A stretch of DNA of 64,000 nt from Microbacterium sp. MYb45 (GTDB taxonomy: Bacteria > Actinomycetota > Actinomycetes > Actinomycetales > Microbacteriaceae): the NCBI RefSeq assembly GCF_002979655.1, contig NZ_PCPG01000005.1, forward strand, positions 158,489-222,488, given 5' to 3'. The notes under the pieces are model-generated. The model was not told where the DNA came from. It worked only from the letters and a program-made list of their open reading frames with translations, and made no database searches. The translations under genes and the position numbers were made by a program. Positions 24,623 through 31,605 of the stretch are shown piece by piece (position 1 is the first letter of the stretch; each line of letters starts with the position of its first letter).

Positions 24623-26045
24623 CGATCGGCCTTTCCACGGGCAGTGAGTAGTACTGCGTTCGCGATGTCGCGGCGACCGCCGCGGCGAGTGTCACTGTAC
24701 CAACGCGCCCCATGAAGATGGTCGCGGCCATGACGTACGAGGCCGAATCAGGGAGCTCTGCGGTGAGCCCCGTGGACAGGCCGACGGTGCCGAACGCCGA
24801 GATGACGTCGAACAGCACGTGACTGATGTCGTCCTTGGTGATCTGGGAGATCGTGATGGTCGAGAGCGCGACGATGGTCGCGCCCCACGCGACGACGCTG
24901 AGTGCCACGCGCTGCACGTCGCTGGGGATGCGGCGGCCGAAGGCCTCGACCGACTGGCGGCCCTTGGCCTCGGACCAGACGGCGATCGCGAGCACGGCCA
25001 GAGTGGTGACCTTGATGCCGCCGGCGGTCGAGGCGGAGCCGCCGCCGACGAACATCAGCATGCTGGCGGCCAGCAGGGACGAGCCGTTCAGATCGTCCAT
25101 CTCGATCACGTTGAAGCCGCCGGATCTGGTCATGGCGGAGAGGAAGAAGGCTTGGAAGGTGGTGTCGGCCGCATCCATCGACCCGAACGTCTTCGGGTTG
25201 TTGAACTCGAGGACGACGAAGACCGCGGCGCCCAGGATGAACAGCAGCACCGTGGTGACGAGTGTCAGCTTGGTGTGCAGCGACCACCGCTTCACGTGCC
25301 AGACGTGCTTCGCGAGGGTGTAGATCACGGGGAAGCCGATGCTGCCGAGGAACACACCCACCATGAGGAGGAACAGCACGAGATAGTCGTCCGCGAACAC
25401 CGCGACGCCACCGTCGTTCGGTGCGAACCCGGTGTTCGTGAACGCCATGGCCGCGAAGTAGGGGGCCTCCCACAGTGCGGCGATGGGGTCGACCTTCGCC
25501 ATCACCAGCGCCGGGTACAGCAGGGCTGCCAGCGATGCCTCGATGATGAGGGCCGAGACGGCGACCGTGGTCAGCAGCTGCCCGACCTCGCCGAGTCGCA
25601 CGGTCTGGCTCTCGTTCACCACGCCGCCGTGTGCCCGCAGAGGATTGGTGTCGCCCGCCGCCAAGAGCTTGGCCCGCAGCCCGAGCCGCTTCGAGATCAG
25701 CATCCCCATGAGAGACGCGAGCGTGAGGACGCCGAGGGCGCCGATGTTCACCCCGAGGAAGATCAGGACGTGGCCGAAGGGTGACCAGTGGTTGGCCATG
25801 TCGACGGTGGCGAGGCCGGTGACGCAGATCGTCGACACGGCGGTGAAGAGCGCATCGCTCAGCGGTGTGACCGTGCCGCTCGCGGAGGCGATCGGCAGCG
25901 ACAGCAGCACCGTGAACACGAGGATCAGGAGCGCGAACACGACGATCGCGAAGCGGGAGGGCGAGGACGTGACGAGGTGCTTCACCCGTCCGGCGGCGCC
26001 TTTGAGGGCCTGTCGTGGGGACGACGCCGAAACGATGCCCGACAT
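24615..26045 (-). CDS. Potassium uptake membrane protein, TrkH/KtrB type
   Basis: A 476-residue channel-like transporter with four helix-pore-helix repeats. Selectivity loops carry single glycines in segments such as STICVTGLATVDM, MAFTNTGFAPND, MTRSGGFNVIEM and SAFGTVGLSTGLT. The start at 26045 follows GAGGGGG by eight bases. An ATG 24 codons upstream (26117) is rejected because that stretch has poor third-position GC and would run into the divergent arsR promoter. Substrate K+, possibly with Na+. Confidence 0.92.
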   Translation of the reverse strand: MSGIVSASSPRQALKGAAGRVKHLVTSSPSRFAIVVFALLILVFTVLLSLPIASASGTVTPLSDALFTAVSTICVTGLATVDMANHWSPFGHVLIFLGVNIGALGVLTLASLMGMLISKRLGLRAKLLAAGDTNPLRAHGGVVNESQTVRLGEVGQLLTTVAVSALIIEASLAALLYPALVMAKVDPIAALWEAPYFAAMAFTNTGFAPNDGGVAVFADDYLVLFLLMVGVFLGSIGFPVIYTLAKHVWHVKRWSLHTKLTLVTTVLLFILGAAVFVVLEFNNPKTFGSMDAADTTFQAFFLSAMTRSGGFNVIEMDDLNGSSLLAASMLMFVGGGSASTAGGIKVTTLAVLAIAVWSEAKGRQSVEAFGRRIPSDVQRVALSVVAWGATIVALSTITISQITKDDISHVLFDVISAFGTVGLSTGLTAELPDSASYVMAATIFMGRVGTVTLAAAVAATSRTQYYSLPVERPIVG

Positions 26046-26139
26046 CGCTGCCCCCTCGTGATTCTCTCTTGCCCGCGCGCTGCGGACACGCGGCGCCTGT
26101 CGCCGAGCCTTCGTCATGGTACTCCGTGCCGGAGCCGAC

Positions 26140-26145
26140 TACCCT
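26140..26145 (+). promoter_or_regulatory. Leaderless -10 box for the ArsR-family gene
   Basis: TACCCT, six bases before the ATG at 26152. Confidence 0.55.
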
Positions 26146-26151
26146 GATCAC

Positions 26152-26559
26152 ATGACGGACATCTTCGACGTGATCGCAGACGGTACGAGGCGCGACATCC
26201 TCCAGCTCCTGCTGCGACGCACGGAAGAAGGAGAGACGGGCACCAGCGTCAGCCAGATCGTCGCCGACCTCGGCATCAGCCAGCCCACCGTGTCGAAGCA
26301 CCTGAAGGTGCTGCGCGATGCCGAGCTGGTCTCGGTGCGCGAAGACGGACAGCGTCGTTTCTACAGTCTCGCCGTCGAGCCGCTCGAGGTCGTCGACGAC
26401 TGGCTGGTCCCCTTCCTCGTCGATGCGTACGGCGACGAGGCCCCCGACATCGACTACCCCGTGAACGACAGCGCCGCGCACGCCGCGGAGGTCGTCGGTC
26501 GCGCCGCGGCCTCCGCGAAGCATGCCGTCGCCAACGCACTCAAGCGCCTCGGCGCCTGA
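26152..26559 (+). CDS. ArsR-family transcriptional regulator
   Basis: A 135-residue winged-helix regulator. The DNA-binding part is residues 1-85, with DIFDVIADGTRRDILQLLL, the recognition helix region ISQPTVSKHLKVLRDAELV, and the wing REDGQRRFYSL. There is no CxC metal site, so it is the metal-independent SdpR-like type. A 45-residue tail is Ala-rich. It is divergent from the potassium genes and convergent with drrB-like; the target is unknown. Confidence 0.88.
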   Translation: MTDIFDVIADGTRRDILQLLLRRTEEGETGTSVSQIVADLGISQPTVSKHLKVLRDAELVSVREDGQRRFYSLAVEPLEVVDDWLVPFLVDAYGDEAPDIDYPVNDSAAHAAEVVGRAAASAKHAVANALKRLGA

Positions 26560-26566
26560 GGCATCC

Positions 26567-27394
26567 TCAGCGACGTCCCGCCTTGCGGCGGAAGAGCCAC
26601 GCGCCCCACGTCACCGCGATCAGCAGGATGACCAGGCACCAGCCGATCGCCCACCAGGCTTCGCCCTGCAGGGGCGTATCCATCAGGAGGGCGCGGATCG
26701 TCTCGACGATGGGCGTGATCGGCTGGTTGCCCGCGATCGGCTGCAGCCACTCCGGCATGCTCGCGACGGGCACGAACGCGCTGGAGAGATAGGGCAGGAA
26801 CAGCAGGACGAACCCGTAGCCGTTCGCGCCCTCCGGGCTTCCTGCGGCGAGACCGATCGCCGCGAACAGGTAGGTGATCGCGAGGATGTACAGGGTGATG
26901 AGGCCCGCCAGCGCGATCCATTCCCCGAGGTCCGCGGTGGGTCGGAACCCGACCAGCACGCCGACGCCGATCACGATCGCGGTGGCGACCAGGTTCCGCA
27001 GCACACTGGCGACGACGTGCCCGGTGAGCACGGCGCCTGCACGCAGGGGCATGGTGCGGATCCGATCGATGATGCCGGTGCGCATGTCGTTCGCGACATA
27101 CACGGCGGTGGACGATGCTCCGAAGCCGGCGCAGGTCAGGATGATGCCCGGCACGACGTAGTCGACGTATGCGCCCGAAGGGTCGATGGCGCCGCCGAAG
27201 ACCCATGTGAACATCAGCATGAGCATCACCGGCAGCATGATCGCCATCAGCAGCGATTCGCCGTCGCGCACAGAATGGCGCAGGCTCCGTCCGACGAAGA
27301 CGGCTTCGGCGGCGAACCCGCGCAGCCTCGGACGCGGAGTGGGCGCGGAGGGGGTGGATGCCGTCGGTCGAGGCGTGGCCAGGGTGGCGTTCAT
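26567..27394 (-). CDS. ABC-2 type drug exporter permease, DrrB-like
   Basis: A 275-residue membrane protein with six hydrophobic segments. The ABC-2 family is recognised from the start RGFAAEAVFVGRSLRHSVRD, the loop DMRTGIIDRIRTMPL after helix 2, and SSAFVPVASMPEWLQPIAGNQP near the end, as in daunorubicin exporter DrrB. Its GTG/ATG start overlaps the ATPase stop by four bases. It would export an amphipathic drug together with the ATPase. Confidence 0.92.
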   Translation of the reverse strand: MNATLATPRPTASTPSAPTPRPRLRGFAAEAVFVGRSLRHSVRDGESLLMAIMLPVMLMLMFTWVFGGAIDPSGAYVDYVVPGIILTCAGFGASSTAVYVANDMRTGIIDRIRTMPLRAGAVLTGHVVASVLRNLVATAIVIGVGVLVGFRPTADLGEWIALAGLITLYILAITYLFAAIGLAAGSPEGANGYGFVLLFLPYLSSAFVPVASMPEWLQPIAGNQPITPIVETIRALLMDTPLQGEAWWAIGWCLVILLIAVTWGAWLFRRKAGRR

Positions 27395-28284
27395 GCGTTC
27401 TCCTTCACGGGGCGAGAAGTCGAGGTGGGCGAGGTGACGGCGAGGAAGACGTCGTCGAGGGTGGGGCGGCGCAGCGTGACGACGCCGTCGGCTCCCTCCT
27501 CATCGAGCAGGTCGAGCGCTCGCCGCAGGTCGGCGACCGTGCCGTCGGTGGGGATCTGTCGGCTGAGTGCGCCGTCACTGTCATGGAGCTCGACCGTGTC
27601 TCCGCCGATGCGCGCCTTCAGCTCCGCCGGTGTGCCGAGTGCGGCGATGCGGCCGTCGTGCAGCACGGCGATCCGGTCGGCGAGCTGATCGGCCTCCTCC
27701 AGGTACTGCGTCGTGAGGAACACCGTGGTGCCTGACGCCGCGAGCGTCCGGATGATGTCCCACAGGTCGCGGCGGCTCCGGGTGTCGAGGCCGGTCGTCG
27801 GTTCGTCGAGGAAGAGTACCTCGGGGGTCACGACGAAGCTCAGGGCGAGGTCCAGTCGACGGCGCATCCCCCCGGAGAACGTGCGCACGGTGCGGGCGGC
27901 GGCCTCGGTCAGATCGAACTGGGTGATCAGTTCGGTCGCACGACGCGCGGCGGCTGCGCGGCCGAGCCCGGCGAGCCGGGCGAACATGACCACGTTCTCC
28001 GTCGCCGTCAGGGCGTCGTCGACGGCGGCCGCTTGACCGGTGAGGCTGATGCGGCGTTGCACTTCGACCGCGTGGGTGTGCACATCCCACCCGGCGACGG
28101 CCACCGCACCGGCGTCGGCACGGGTGAGTGTGGTGAGGATGTTGATCGTGGTCGTCTTTCCCGCCCCGTTTGGTCCGAGCAGGGCGAAGACCTCTCCGCG
28201 TCCGACGGTGAAGTCCAGGCCGTCGACGACGGTCTTCTGGGCGAAGGCCTTGTGCAGGCCGCGCACCTCGATGGCTGTGTCCAT
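27391..28284 (-). CDS. Drug exporter ATP-binding protein, DrrA-like
   Basis: A 297-residue ATPase with Walker A GPNGAGKT at residues 37-44, signature FSGGMRRRLDLAL, and Walker B LFLDEPTTGLD; after about residue 225 comes the DrrA-type C-terminal domain (GGDTVELHDSD... TLDDVFLAVT). The start at MDTAIEVRG has AGGGTCACC upstream. The frame stays open for 23 codons further up, but that part crosses the regulatory repeats and is not expected to be translated. It is divergent from a TetR gene, whose operator lies between. Confidence 0.93.
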   Translation of the reverse strand: MDTAIEVRGLHKAFAQKTVVDGLDFTVGRGEVFALLGPNGAGKTTTINILTTLTRADAGAVAVAGWDVHTHAVEVQRRISLTGQAAAVDDALTATENVVMFARLAGLGRAAAARRATELITQFDLTEAAARTVRTFSGGMRRRLDLALSFVVTPEVLFLDEPTTGLDTRSRRDLWDIIRTLAASGTTVFLTTQYLEEADQLADRIAVLHDGRIAALGTPAELKARIGGDTVELHDSDGALSRQIPTDGTVADLRRALDLLDEEGADGVVTLRRPTLDDVFLAVTSPTSTSRPVKENA

Positions 28285-28297
28285 CAGGTGACCCTTT

Positions 28298-28342
28298 CTG
28301 TGTATGAAGGAAACTGTGTATGAGCAACGCAACTGTGTATGA
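28298..28342. repeat. Three direct repeats CTGTGTATGA in the drrA-like leader
   Basis: Identical decamers at 28298-28307, 28314-28323 and 28333-28342; the last two share a longer AACTGTGTATGA. Spacings are 16 and 19 bases. They lie in the DNA that becomes the 5' leader of the drrA-like mRNA. They could be extra regulator sites or a recent local duplication. Confidence 0.6.
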
Positions 28343-28352
28343 CCGTAACACA

Positions 28353-28371
28353 CTGTTTATTAAATAAACAG
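28353..28371. promoter_or_regulatory. 19-bp palindromic operator for the TetR regulator
   Basis: CTGTTTATTAAATAAACAG is a perfect palindrome of nine-base arms around a central A. It is strikingly AT-rich in a GC-rich region and occupies the spacer just upstream of the tetR -10 box. It is well placed to control both divergent genes. Confidence 0.75.
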
Positions 28372-28374
28372 AAG

Positions 28375-28380
28375 TAGGAT
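28375..28380 (+). promoter_or_regulatory. Leaderless -10 box for the tetR gene
   Basis: TAGGAT, six bases before the ATG at 28387. The palindrome at 28353-28371 covers the expected -35/spacer region, so bound TetR should block its own promoter. Confidence 0.6.
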
Positions 28381-28386
28381 GAGCGC

Positions 28387-29319
28387 ATGACTGAGACCGA
28401 GCCGCCGGAGCTGCCACGGGGGATCGCGCTCGCCTGGGGTGTCGCCGCGAACCCGCAGCGCGGACCCAAGCGGGAGATGAGCGTCGAGAAGATCGTCGAT
28501 GCGGCCGTCGAGCTGGCCGATGCCGAGGGGATCGGCGCCGTTTCCATGGCGGCCGTGGCGGCGAAGCTCGGCTTCACGCCGATGTCCCTCTATCGGTACG
28601 TGACCGCCAAGGACGATCTGCTGCTGCTCATGCAGGAGCAGGCGACGGGGCTTCCGCCGGCGAGCCACCTCGAGGTCGACGGATGGCGCGCACGATTGCT
28701 GGCGCTGTACGAGGCGCAGATCATGCTCTACCTGCGCCACCCCTGGATGCTCTCGCTGCCGATCACCGGATCGCCGATCACTCCGAACAGCTCCGCCTGG
28801 CTCGATGCAGGCCTCGCCGCGCTCGAAGAGACCCCGCTGACCGCCGAGGAGCGGCTGGCCGTCGCGCTCGCCATGACGGGGCATGCTCGCTGGTGCGGGA
28901 TCGTGCTGGCCGGCTACACGGAGCAGGCCCGCGGCAGCGGCCTCACTCCCGACGAGGTCTCTGCGCGCGAGGCCGAGCTCTTCGATCGGGTGATCACCGC
29001 GGAGGAATTCCCTGCTCTGCGTCGCGCGATCGAAGACGACGTGTTCCTCTCCGCGGCCGACCCCTTCCGCTTCGGGGTCGAGCGGACGCTCGACGGCGTT
29101 GCTGCGTACATCGCCGCCCTCGAGCGTGGTGAGCCGCGATCCGTGGCGACCGACTGGGTCGACCTCGAGCCCGTAGAACTCGCGGGGGACCGTCGTCTGA
29201 AGGAGGCGCAGAGGGCGGTGCGCGAAGCGGAGAAGGCTCTGCGCGCGGCCCACAAGATCGAGCGGCAGGCGCTTCGCGAGGCGCGCGAACGACTGGCCAA
29301 GGCGAAGAAGCCGGCCTGA
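28387..29319 (+). CDS. TetR-family regulator of the DrrAB-like exporter
   Basis: A 310-residue TetR protein. The DNA-binding helices are at about residues 35-85 (EKIVDAAVELADAEGIGAVSMAAVAAKLG then FTPMSLYRYVTAKDDLLLLM). The long ligand-binding part belongs to the TetR_C_11-like group, with the extra C-terminal helix rich in Lys/Arg/Ala (AVREAEKALRAAHKIERQ). Longer than classical TetR (about 207), as usual for regulators beside DrrAB pairs. Repression relieved by the exported drug is the likely scheme (inference). Confidence 0.92.
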   Translation: MTETEPPELPRGIALAWGVAANPQRGPKREMSVEKIVDAAVELADAEGIGAVSMAAVAAKLGFTPMSLYRYVTAKDDLLLLMQEQATGLPPASHLEVDGWRARLLALYEAQIMLYLRHPWMLSLPITGSPITPNSSAWLDAGLAALEETPLTAEERLAVALAMTGHARWCGIVLAGYTEQARGSGLTPDEVSAREAELFDRVITAEEFPALRRAIEDDVFLSAADPFRFGVERTLDGVAAYIAALERGEPRSVATDWVDLEPVELAGDRRLKEAQRAVREAEKALRAAHKIERQALREARERLAKAKKPA

Positions 29320-29401
29320 CCCGCGTCCCGGGCTCAGTGCGTACCCTCGTCACGGGTCAGTGACCGCGCATGCGTCCCGTTGATCACACGGGCCACATGG
29401 G

Positions 29402-29431
29402 TTTACATGCGTCCCAGCTACCCCATAGAGT
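29402..29431 (+). promoter_or_regulatory. Promoter of the BldC-like gene
   Basis: TTTACA (29402-29407) and TAGAGT (29426-29431) with an 18-base spacer, one of the few places with both boxes. The RNA would begin near 29438, then AAAGGGG gives a ribosome-binding site. Confidence 0.6.
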
Positions 29432-29458
29432 GTGCACATCGAGAAAGGGGTACGTGGG

Positions 29459-29650
29459 ATGCCCGAGGTTCCAGATGTCCGATTCCTCACGGTGGCCGAG
29501 GTCGCCGAGCTGATGCGCGTGTCCAAGATGACCGTGTACCGGCTGGTTCACGCCGGGGAGCTGCCGGCCGTTCGCTTCGGCCGCAGCTATCGCGTGCCCG
29601 AGTCCGCCGTGGCCGATGCGCTGCAGCGGCCCATCGCCGACGTCGGTTGA
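29459..29650 (+). CDS. BldC-like MerR-type DNA-binding protein
   Basis: A 63-residue protein consisting of one excisionase/MerR-type winged helix-turn-helix (FLTVAEVAELMRVSKMTVYRL and wing GRSYRVPESAV). This is the BldC architecture: a MerR DNA-binding domain without a sensory part that binds direct repeats head to tail. The ATG at 29459 follows AAAGGGG by eight bases; the GTG nine codons upstream is unlikely since it lies at the expected transcription start. Pairing with bS22 downstream is common in this order of bacteria. Confidence 0.88.
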   Translation: MPEVPDVRFLTVAEVAELMRVSKMTVYRLVHAGELPAVRFGRSYRVPESAVADALQRPIADVG

Positions 29651-29677
29651 GGCGCGCGCGGCGGAGCCCGTCGGGTT

Positions 29678-29686
29678 TGCTAGACT
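29678..29686 (+). promoter_or_regulatory. Extended -10 promoter of the bS22 gene
   Basis: TGC directly followed by TAGACT, an extended -10 element. The leader then contains a hairpin, GGGTGTC (29716-29722) / GACACCC (29733-29739), before the GAGG ribosome-binding site at about 29754. Confidence 0.5.
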
Positions 29687-29763
29687 GACCCGAGGCATTT
29701 TCCGTGCCCGTACCCGGGTGTCCGATTTCGGCGACACCCAGCCACTGACTTAGTGAGGTTTCC

Positions 29764-29862
29764 GTGGGTTCTGTCATCAAGAAGCGCCGCAAGCGCATGG
29801 CGAAGAAGAAGCACCGCAAGCTGCTTCGTAAGACTCGCCACCAGCGTCGCAACAAGAAGTAA
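29764..29862 (+). CDS. bS22-type small ribosomal protein (AURKAIP1/COX24 domain)
   Basis: A 32-residue, extremely basic protein (MGSVIKKRRKRMAKKKHRKL then LRKTRHQRRNKK). It matches the actinobacterial bS22 protein, which sits near the decoding site of the small ribosomal subunit, and the AURKAIP1/COX24 domain. The GTG start follows TGAGG by five bases. Lysines and arginines make up more than half of the residues. A strong UUCG-loop terminator follows 13 bases after the stop. Confidence 0.93.
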   Translation: MGSVIKKRRKRMAKKKHRKLLRKTRHQRRNKK

Positions 29863-29875
29863 GCGACCAGACACG

Positions 29876-29901
29876 AGCGCCTGTCTTCGGACGGGCGCTT
29901 T
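29876..29901 (+). terminator. UUCG-loop terminator after the bS22 gene
   Basis: AGCGCCTGTC (29876-29885), loop TTCG, GACGGGCGCT (29890-29899), then TTTGTGT. Ten pairs with one G-U. The most convincing intrinsic terminator in the window. Confidence 0.75.
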
Positions 29902-29940
29902 GTGTCTCTGCCCGCAGCTCCGTACCGCCGAGAGGATGTC

Positions 29941-30243
29941 ATGAAGTCGATCACCGTCGCCGAACTCGCCGAGCGGTCGGGTGTTCCGCTCATCGACGTG
30001 CGGGAGGTGGACGAGTTCGCCGCAGGCCATGTGCCCGGCGCCGTCAACATCCCCATGTCCGAGATCGGCAACAGGCTCGATGAACTGCCGGCGGAGTCGT
30101 TCGACGTCATCTGCCAGGCCGGCGGTCGCTCCGCCCGCGTCGTCGAGGCGCTGGAGTCACGCGGCTTCGATGCCACCAACGTCGAGGGCGGCACGGGGGA
30201 GTGGATCTCCCAGGGGCGCGCTGTCGAGGTGCCGTCGGCGTGA
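29941..30243 (+). CDS. Rhodanese-like domain protein
   Basis: A 100-residue single-domain rhodanese. The start MKSITVAELAERSG and the CH2A box IDVREVDEFAAGHVPGAVNI are typical; the active-site loop is CQAGGRS with Cys58. It can carry a persulfide and pass sulfur to acceptors. A GAGAGGA ribosome-binding site precedes the ATG. The stop overlaps the GTG of the glutaredoxin-like gene, so the two are coupled. Confidence 0.92.
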   Translation: MKSITVAELAERSGVPLIDVREVDEFAAGHVPGAVNIPMSEIGNRLDELPAESFDVICQAGGRSARVVEALESRGFDATNVEGGTGEWISQGRAVEVPSA

Positions 30244-30536
30244 CCACGCTGACCCTGATCCGCAAGCCTGACTGCCATCTGTGCGAGGTGGCCTCCGACG
30301 TGATCGACGCTGTCGTCGCCGAGCTGCCCGACGCCGCCGCGGAGCAGATCGAGATCGTCGAGGCGTCCATCCAGGACGACCCCGCACTGTATGAGCTGTG
30401 GTGGGAGAAGATCCCCGTCGTCCTGATCGACGGCGATCTGCACGCGCACTGGCGCGTATCGCCCGAACGACTGCGTGAGGCGCTGGAGGCCGCGGTCCGC
30501 GGTGAGGCGCGAACCGAGACGAAGGAATCCCTGTGA
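30240..30536 (+). CDS. Glutaredoxin-like thiol-disulfide protein
   Basis: A 98-residue thioredoxin-fold protein with CHLC at residues 12-15 right after the first strand (LTLIRKPDCHLCEVASDVI), and the cis-proline in IPVVLIDGDL. It matches the DUF836/glutaredoxin-like family. The GTG start overlaps the rhodanese stop by four bases, and its own stop overlaps the next GTG. It may reduce a disulfide or persulfide handled by the rhodanese (inference). Confidence 0.88.
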   Translation: MTTLTLIRKPDCHLCEVASDVIDAVVAELPDAAAEQIEIVEASIQDDPALYELWWEKIPVVLIDGDLHAHWRVSPERLREALEAAVRGEARTETKESL

Positions 30537-30835
30537 CCATCCGCCATGTCGTGATGTGGAAGCTCGCGGCCGAAGACGCCGCCGTGCGTGCCGAGCAGGC
30601 GGCCGAGGTCGCTCGTCGCCTCAACGCCCTGGAGGGTGTCGTGCCGCAGCTGCTGTCGATCTCCGCCGGTGCCAACGAGGCCTACCCGGAGACGAACTGG
30701 GACGTGACGCTCGTGGCCGACTTCGACTCGGTCGCCGACATCGACGCGTACCAGGTGCATCCCGCGCACGAGGAGGTCGCCGGTTACATCCGCTCGGTGG
30801 TCGCCTCACGCGCAGCGGTCGACTTCGAGGTCTGA
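30533..30835 (+). CDS. Dabb (stress-responsive dimeric alpha/beta-barrel) family protein
   Basis: A 100-residue ferredoxin-like protein. TIRHVVMWKLAAED at the start and ADIDAYQVHPAHEEVAGYI near the end are the Dabb family signature; the conserved His in VHPAHEEV is present. The family includes cyclases and stress proteins, and the reaction cannot be predicted here. It is the third gene of a coupled trio. Confidence 0.88.
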   Translation: MTIRHVVMWKLAAEDAAVRAEQAAEVARRLNALEGVVPQLLSISAGANEAYPETNWDVTLVADFDSVADIDAYQVHPAHEEVAGYIRSVVASRAAVDFEV

Positions 30836-30973
30836 GACCGCGTCTCGTTGCATTCGGCTTGTAGGTGTTTTCCACATACCTGGAGCACTTGCCGTCTGGC
30901 AGCGTAGTTCTTGGCTACGTTCTCCGCTGAACGGCCACCGCTCAGAGTGGCCAACGGCGAAAGGCGAACGGCG

Positions 30974-31333
30974 ATGAACAGGTGGAAAAAGGTAGCTTTT
31001 GGCGCGATTGCCGCCGTGGCGTTGACGGTGGGAATCGCCCTCCCGGCGCAAGCAGCAGATTCGGTAGGAACGTCCTGCGGGGGGACTGTCACGACGTGCG
31101 TGCTGACGATCAAGACTCATACGACATCGGGAAGCGTCACGATCAACTGGCACAACACCAACGCGACCTCGACAGTGAAGGTCACGCTTTTCGGTCCGTA
31201 CAACTACACGTGCACCCTTGAGGGTACGGGTACGACAAAGTCCAAAGTGTGCCCGAGTGTTCCCGGGGGCCAGATGAAGGTAACCGTGTACAAGCCGTTG
31301 AACAAGTACGCATACTTTGGAGCCGCGTGGTAG
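30974..31333 (+). CDS. Small secreted protein of unknown family
   Basis: A 119-residue precursor with a Sec signal peptide (MNRWKKVAFGAIAAVALTVG, cleavage expected after AQA near residue 28). The mature ~90 residues are Thr/Val/Gly-rich and hold four Cys (in TSCGG, TTCVL, YTCTL and KVCPS), which suggests a disulfide-linked beta protein. I recognise no domain. GC content is clearly lower than in the neighbours (roughly 57% by eye), and codons such as AAA, TTT and GTA are used, so recent acquisition is possible. No obvious ribosome-binding site beyond AAAGGCGAACGGCG. The 138 bases upstream are also AT-richer and hold its promoter, not clearly located. Confidence 0.65.
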   Translation: MNRWKKVAFGAIAAVALTVGIALPAQAADSVGTSCGGTVTTCVLTIKTHTTSGSVTINWHNTNATSTVKVTLFGPYNYTCTLEGTGTTKSKVCPSVPGGQMKVTVYKPLNKYAYFGAAW

Positions 31334-31368
31334 CGGAATAAGGGTCGTAAGGCAATGGCCGTGGATAC

Positions 31369-31407
31369 GCGGTGCGCGAGCGAACTCGGATGGTAGCCGC
31401 GCACCGC
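31369..31407 (+). terminator. Inverted repeat after the secreted-protein gene
   Basis: GCGGTGCGCG (31369-31378) and CGCGCACCGC (31398-31407) pair perfectly over ten bases, with a 19-base loop and TTCC after it. Probably terminates the secreted-protein transcript. The rest of 31408-31520 shows nothing I can name. Confidence 0.45.
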
Positions 31408-31523
31408 TTCCTCCGTGAATGCTGAATCGTGGCGCCCGGTCCCAGAACTCTCGGCACTCGGTTCCACGTCGCCACTGACGTGCACTTGCAACGCAAACGT
31501 GATACGTCGACCGACTGATGTCA

Positions 31524-31553
31524 TTGGTCACGCGACGGGCCGCATGTTTAGAT
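31524..31553 (+). promoter_or_regulatory. Promoter of the amino acid ABC operon
   Basis: TTGGTC (31524-31529) and TTAGAT (31548-31553), 18-base spacer. ACAGGAG just before the ATG at 31606 serves as ribosome-binding site. Confidence 0.45.
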
Positions 31554-31605
31554 GTTCTCCTACCCGTCCGTGGGCACACCCCGCCCTCGTCTTACAGGAG
31601 CCGAC

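Noticed and set aside
26046..26117. Upstream ATG for the potassium transporter (24 extra residues).
   Set aside because: Third-position GC is low, and the region would collide with the divergent arsR promoter; GAGGGGG supports 26045.
28285..28353. N-terminal extension of the DrrA-like ATPase.
   Set aside because: The extra codons come from the direct repeats; family alignment by eye begins at MDTAIEVRG.
30806..31579. Minus-strand frame across the secreted-protein gene.
   Set aside because: No family resemblance, unlike codon use, and no start signal; the plus-strand signal peptide is more convincing.
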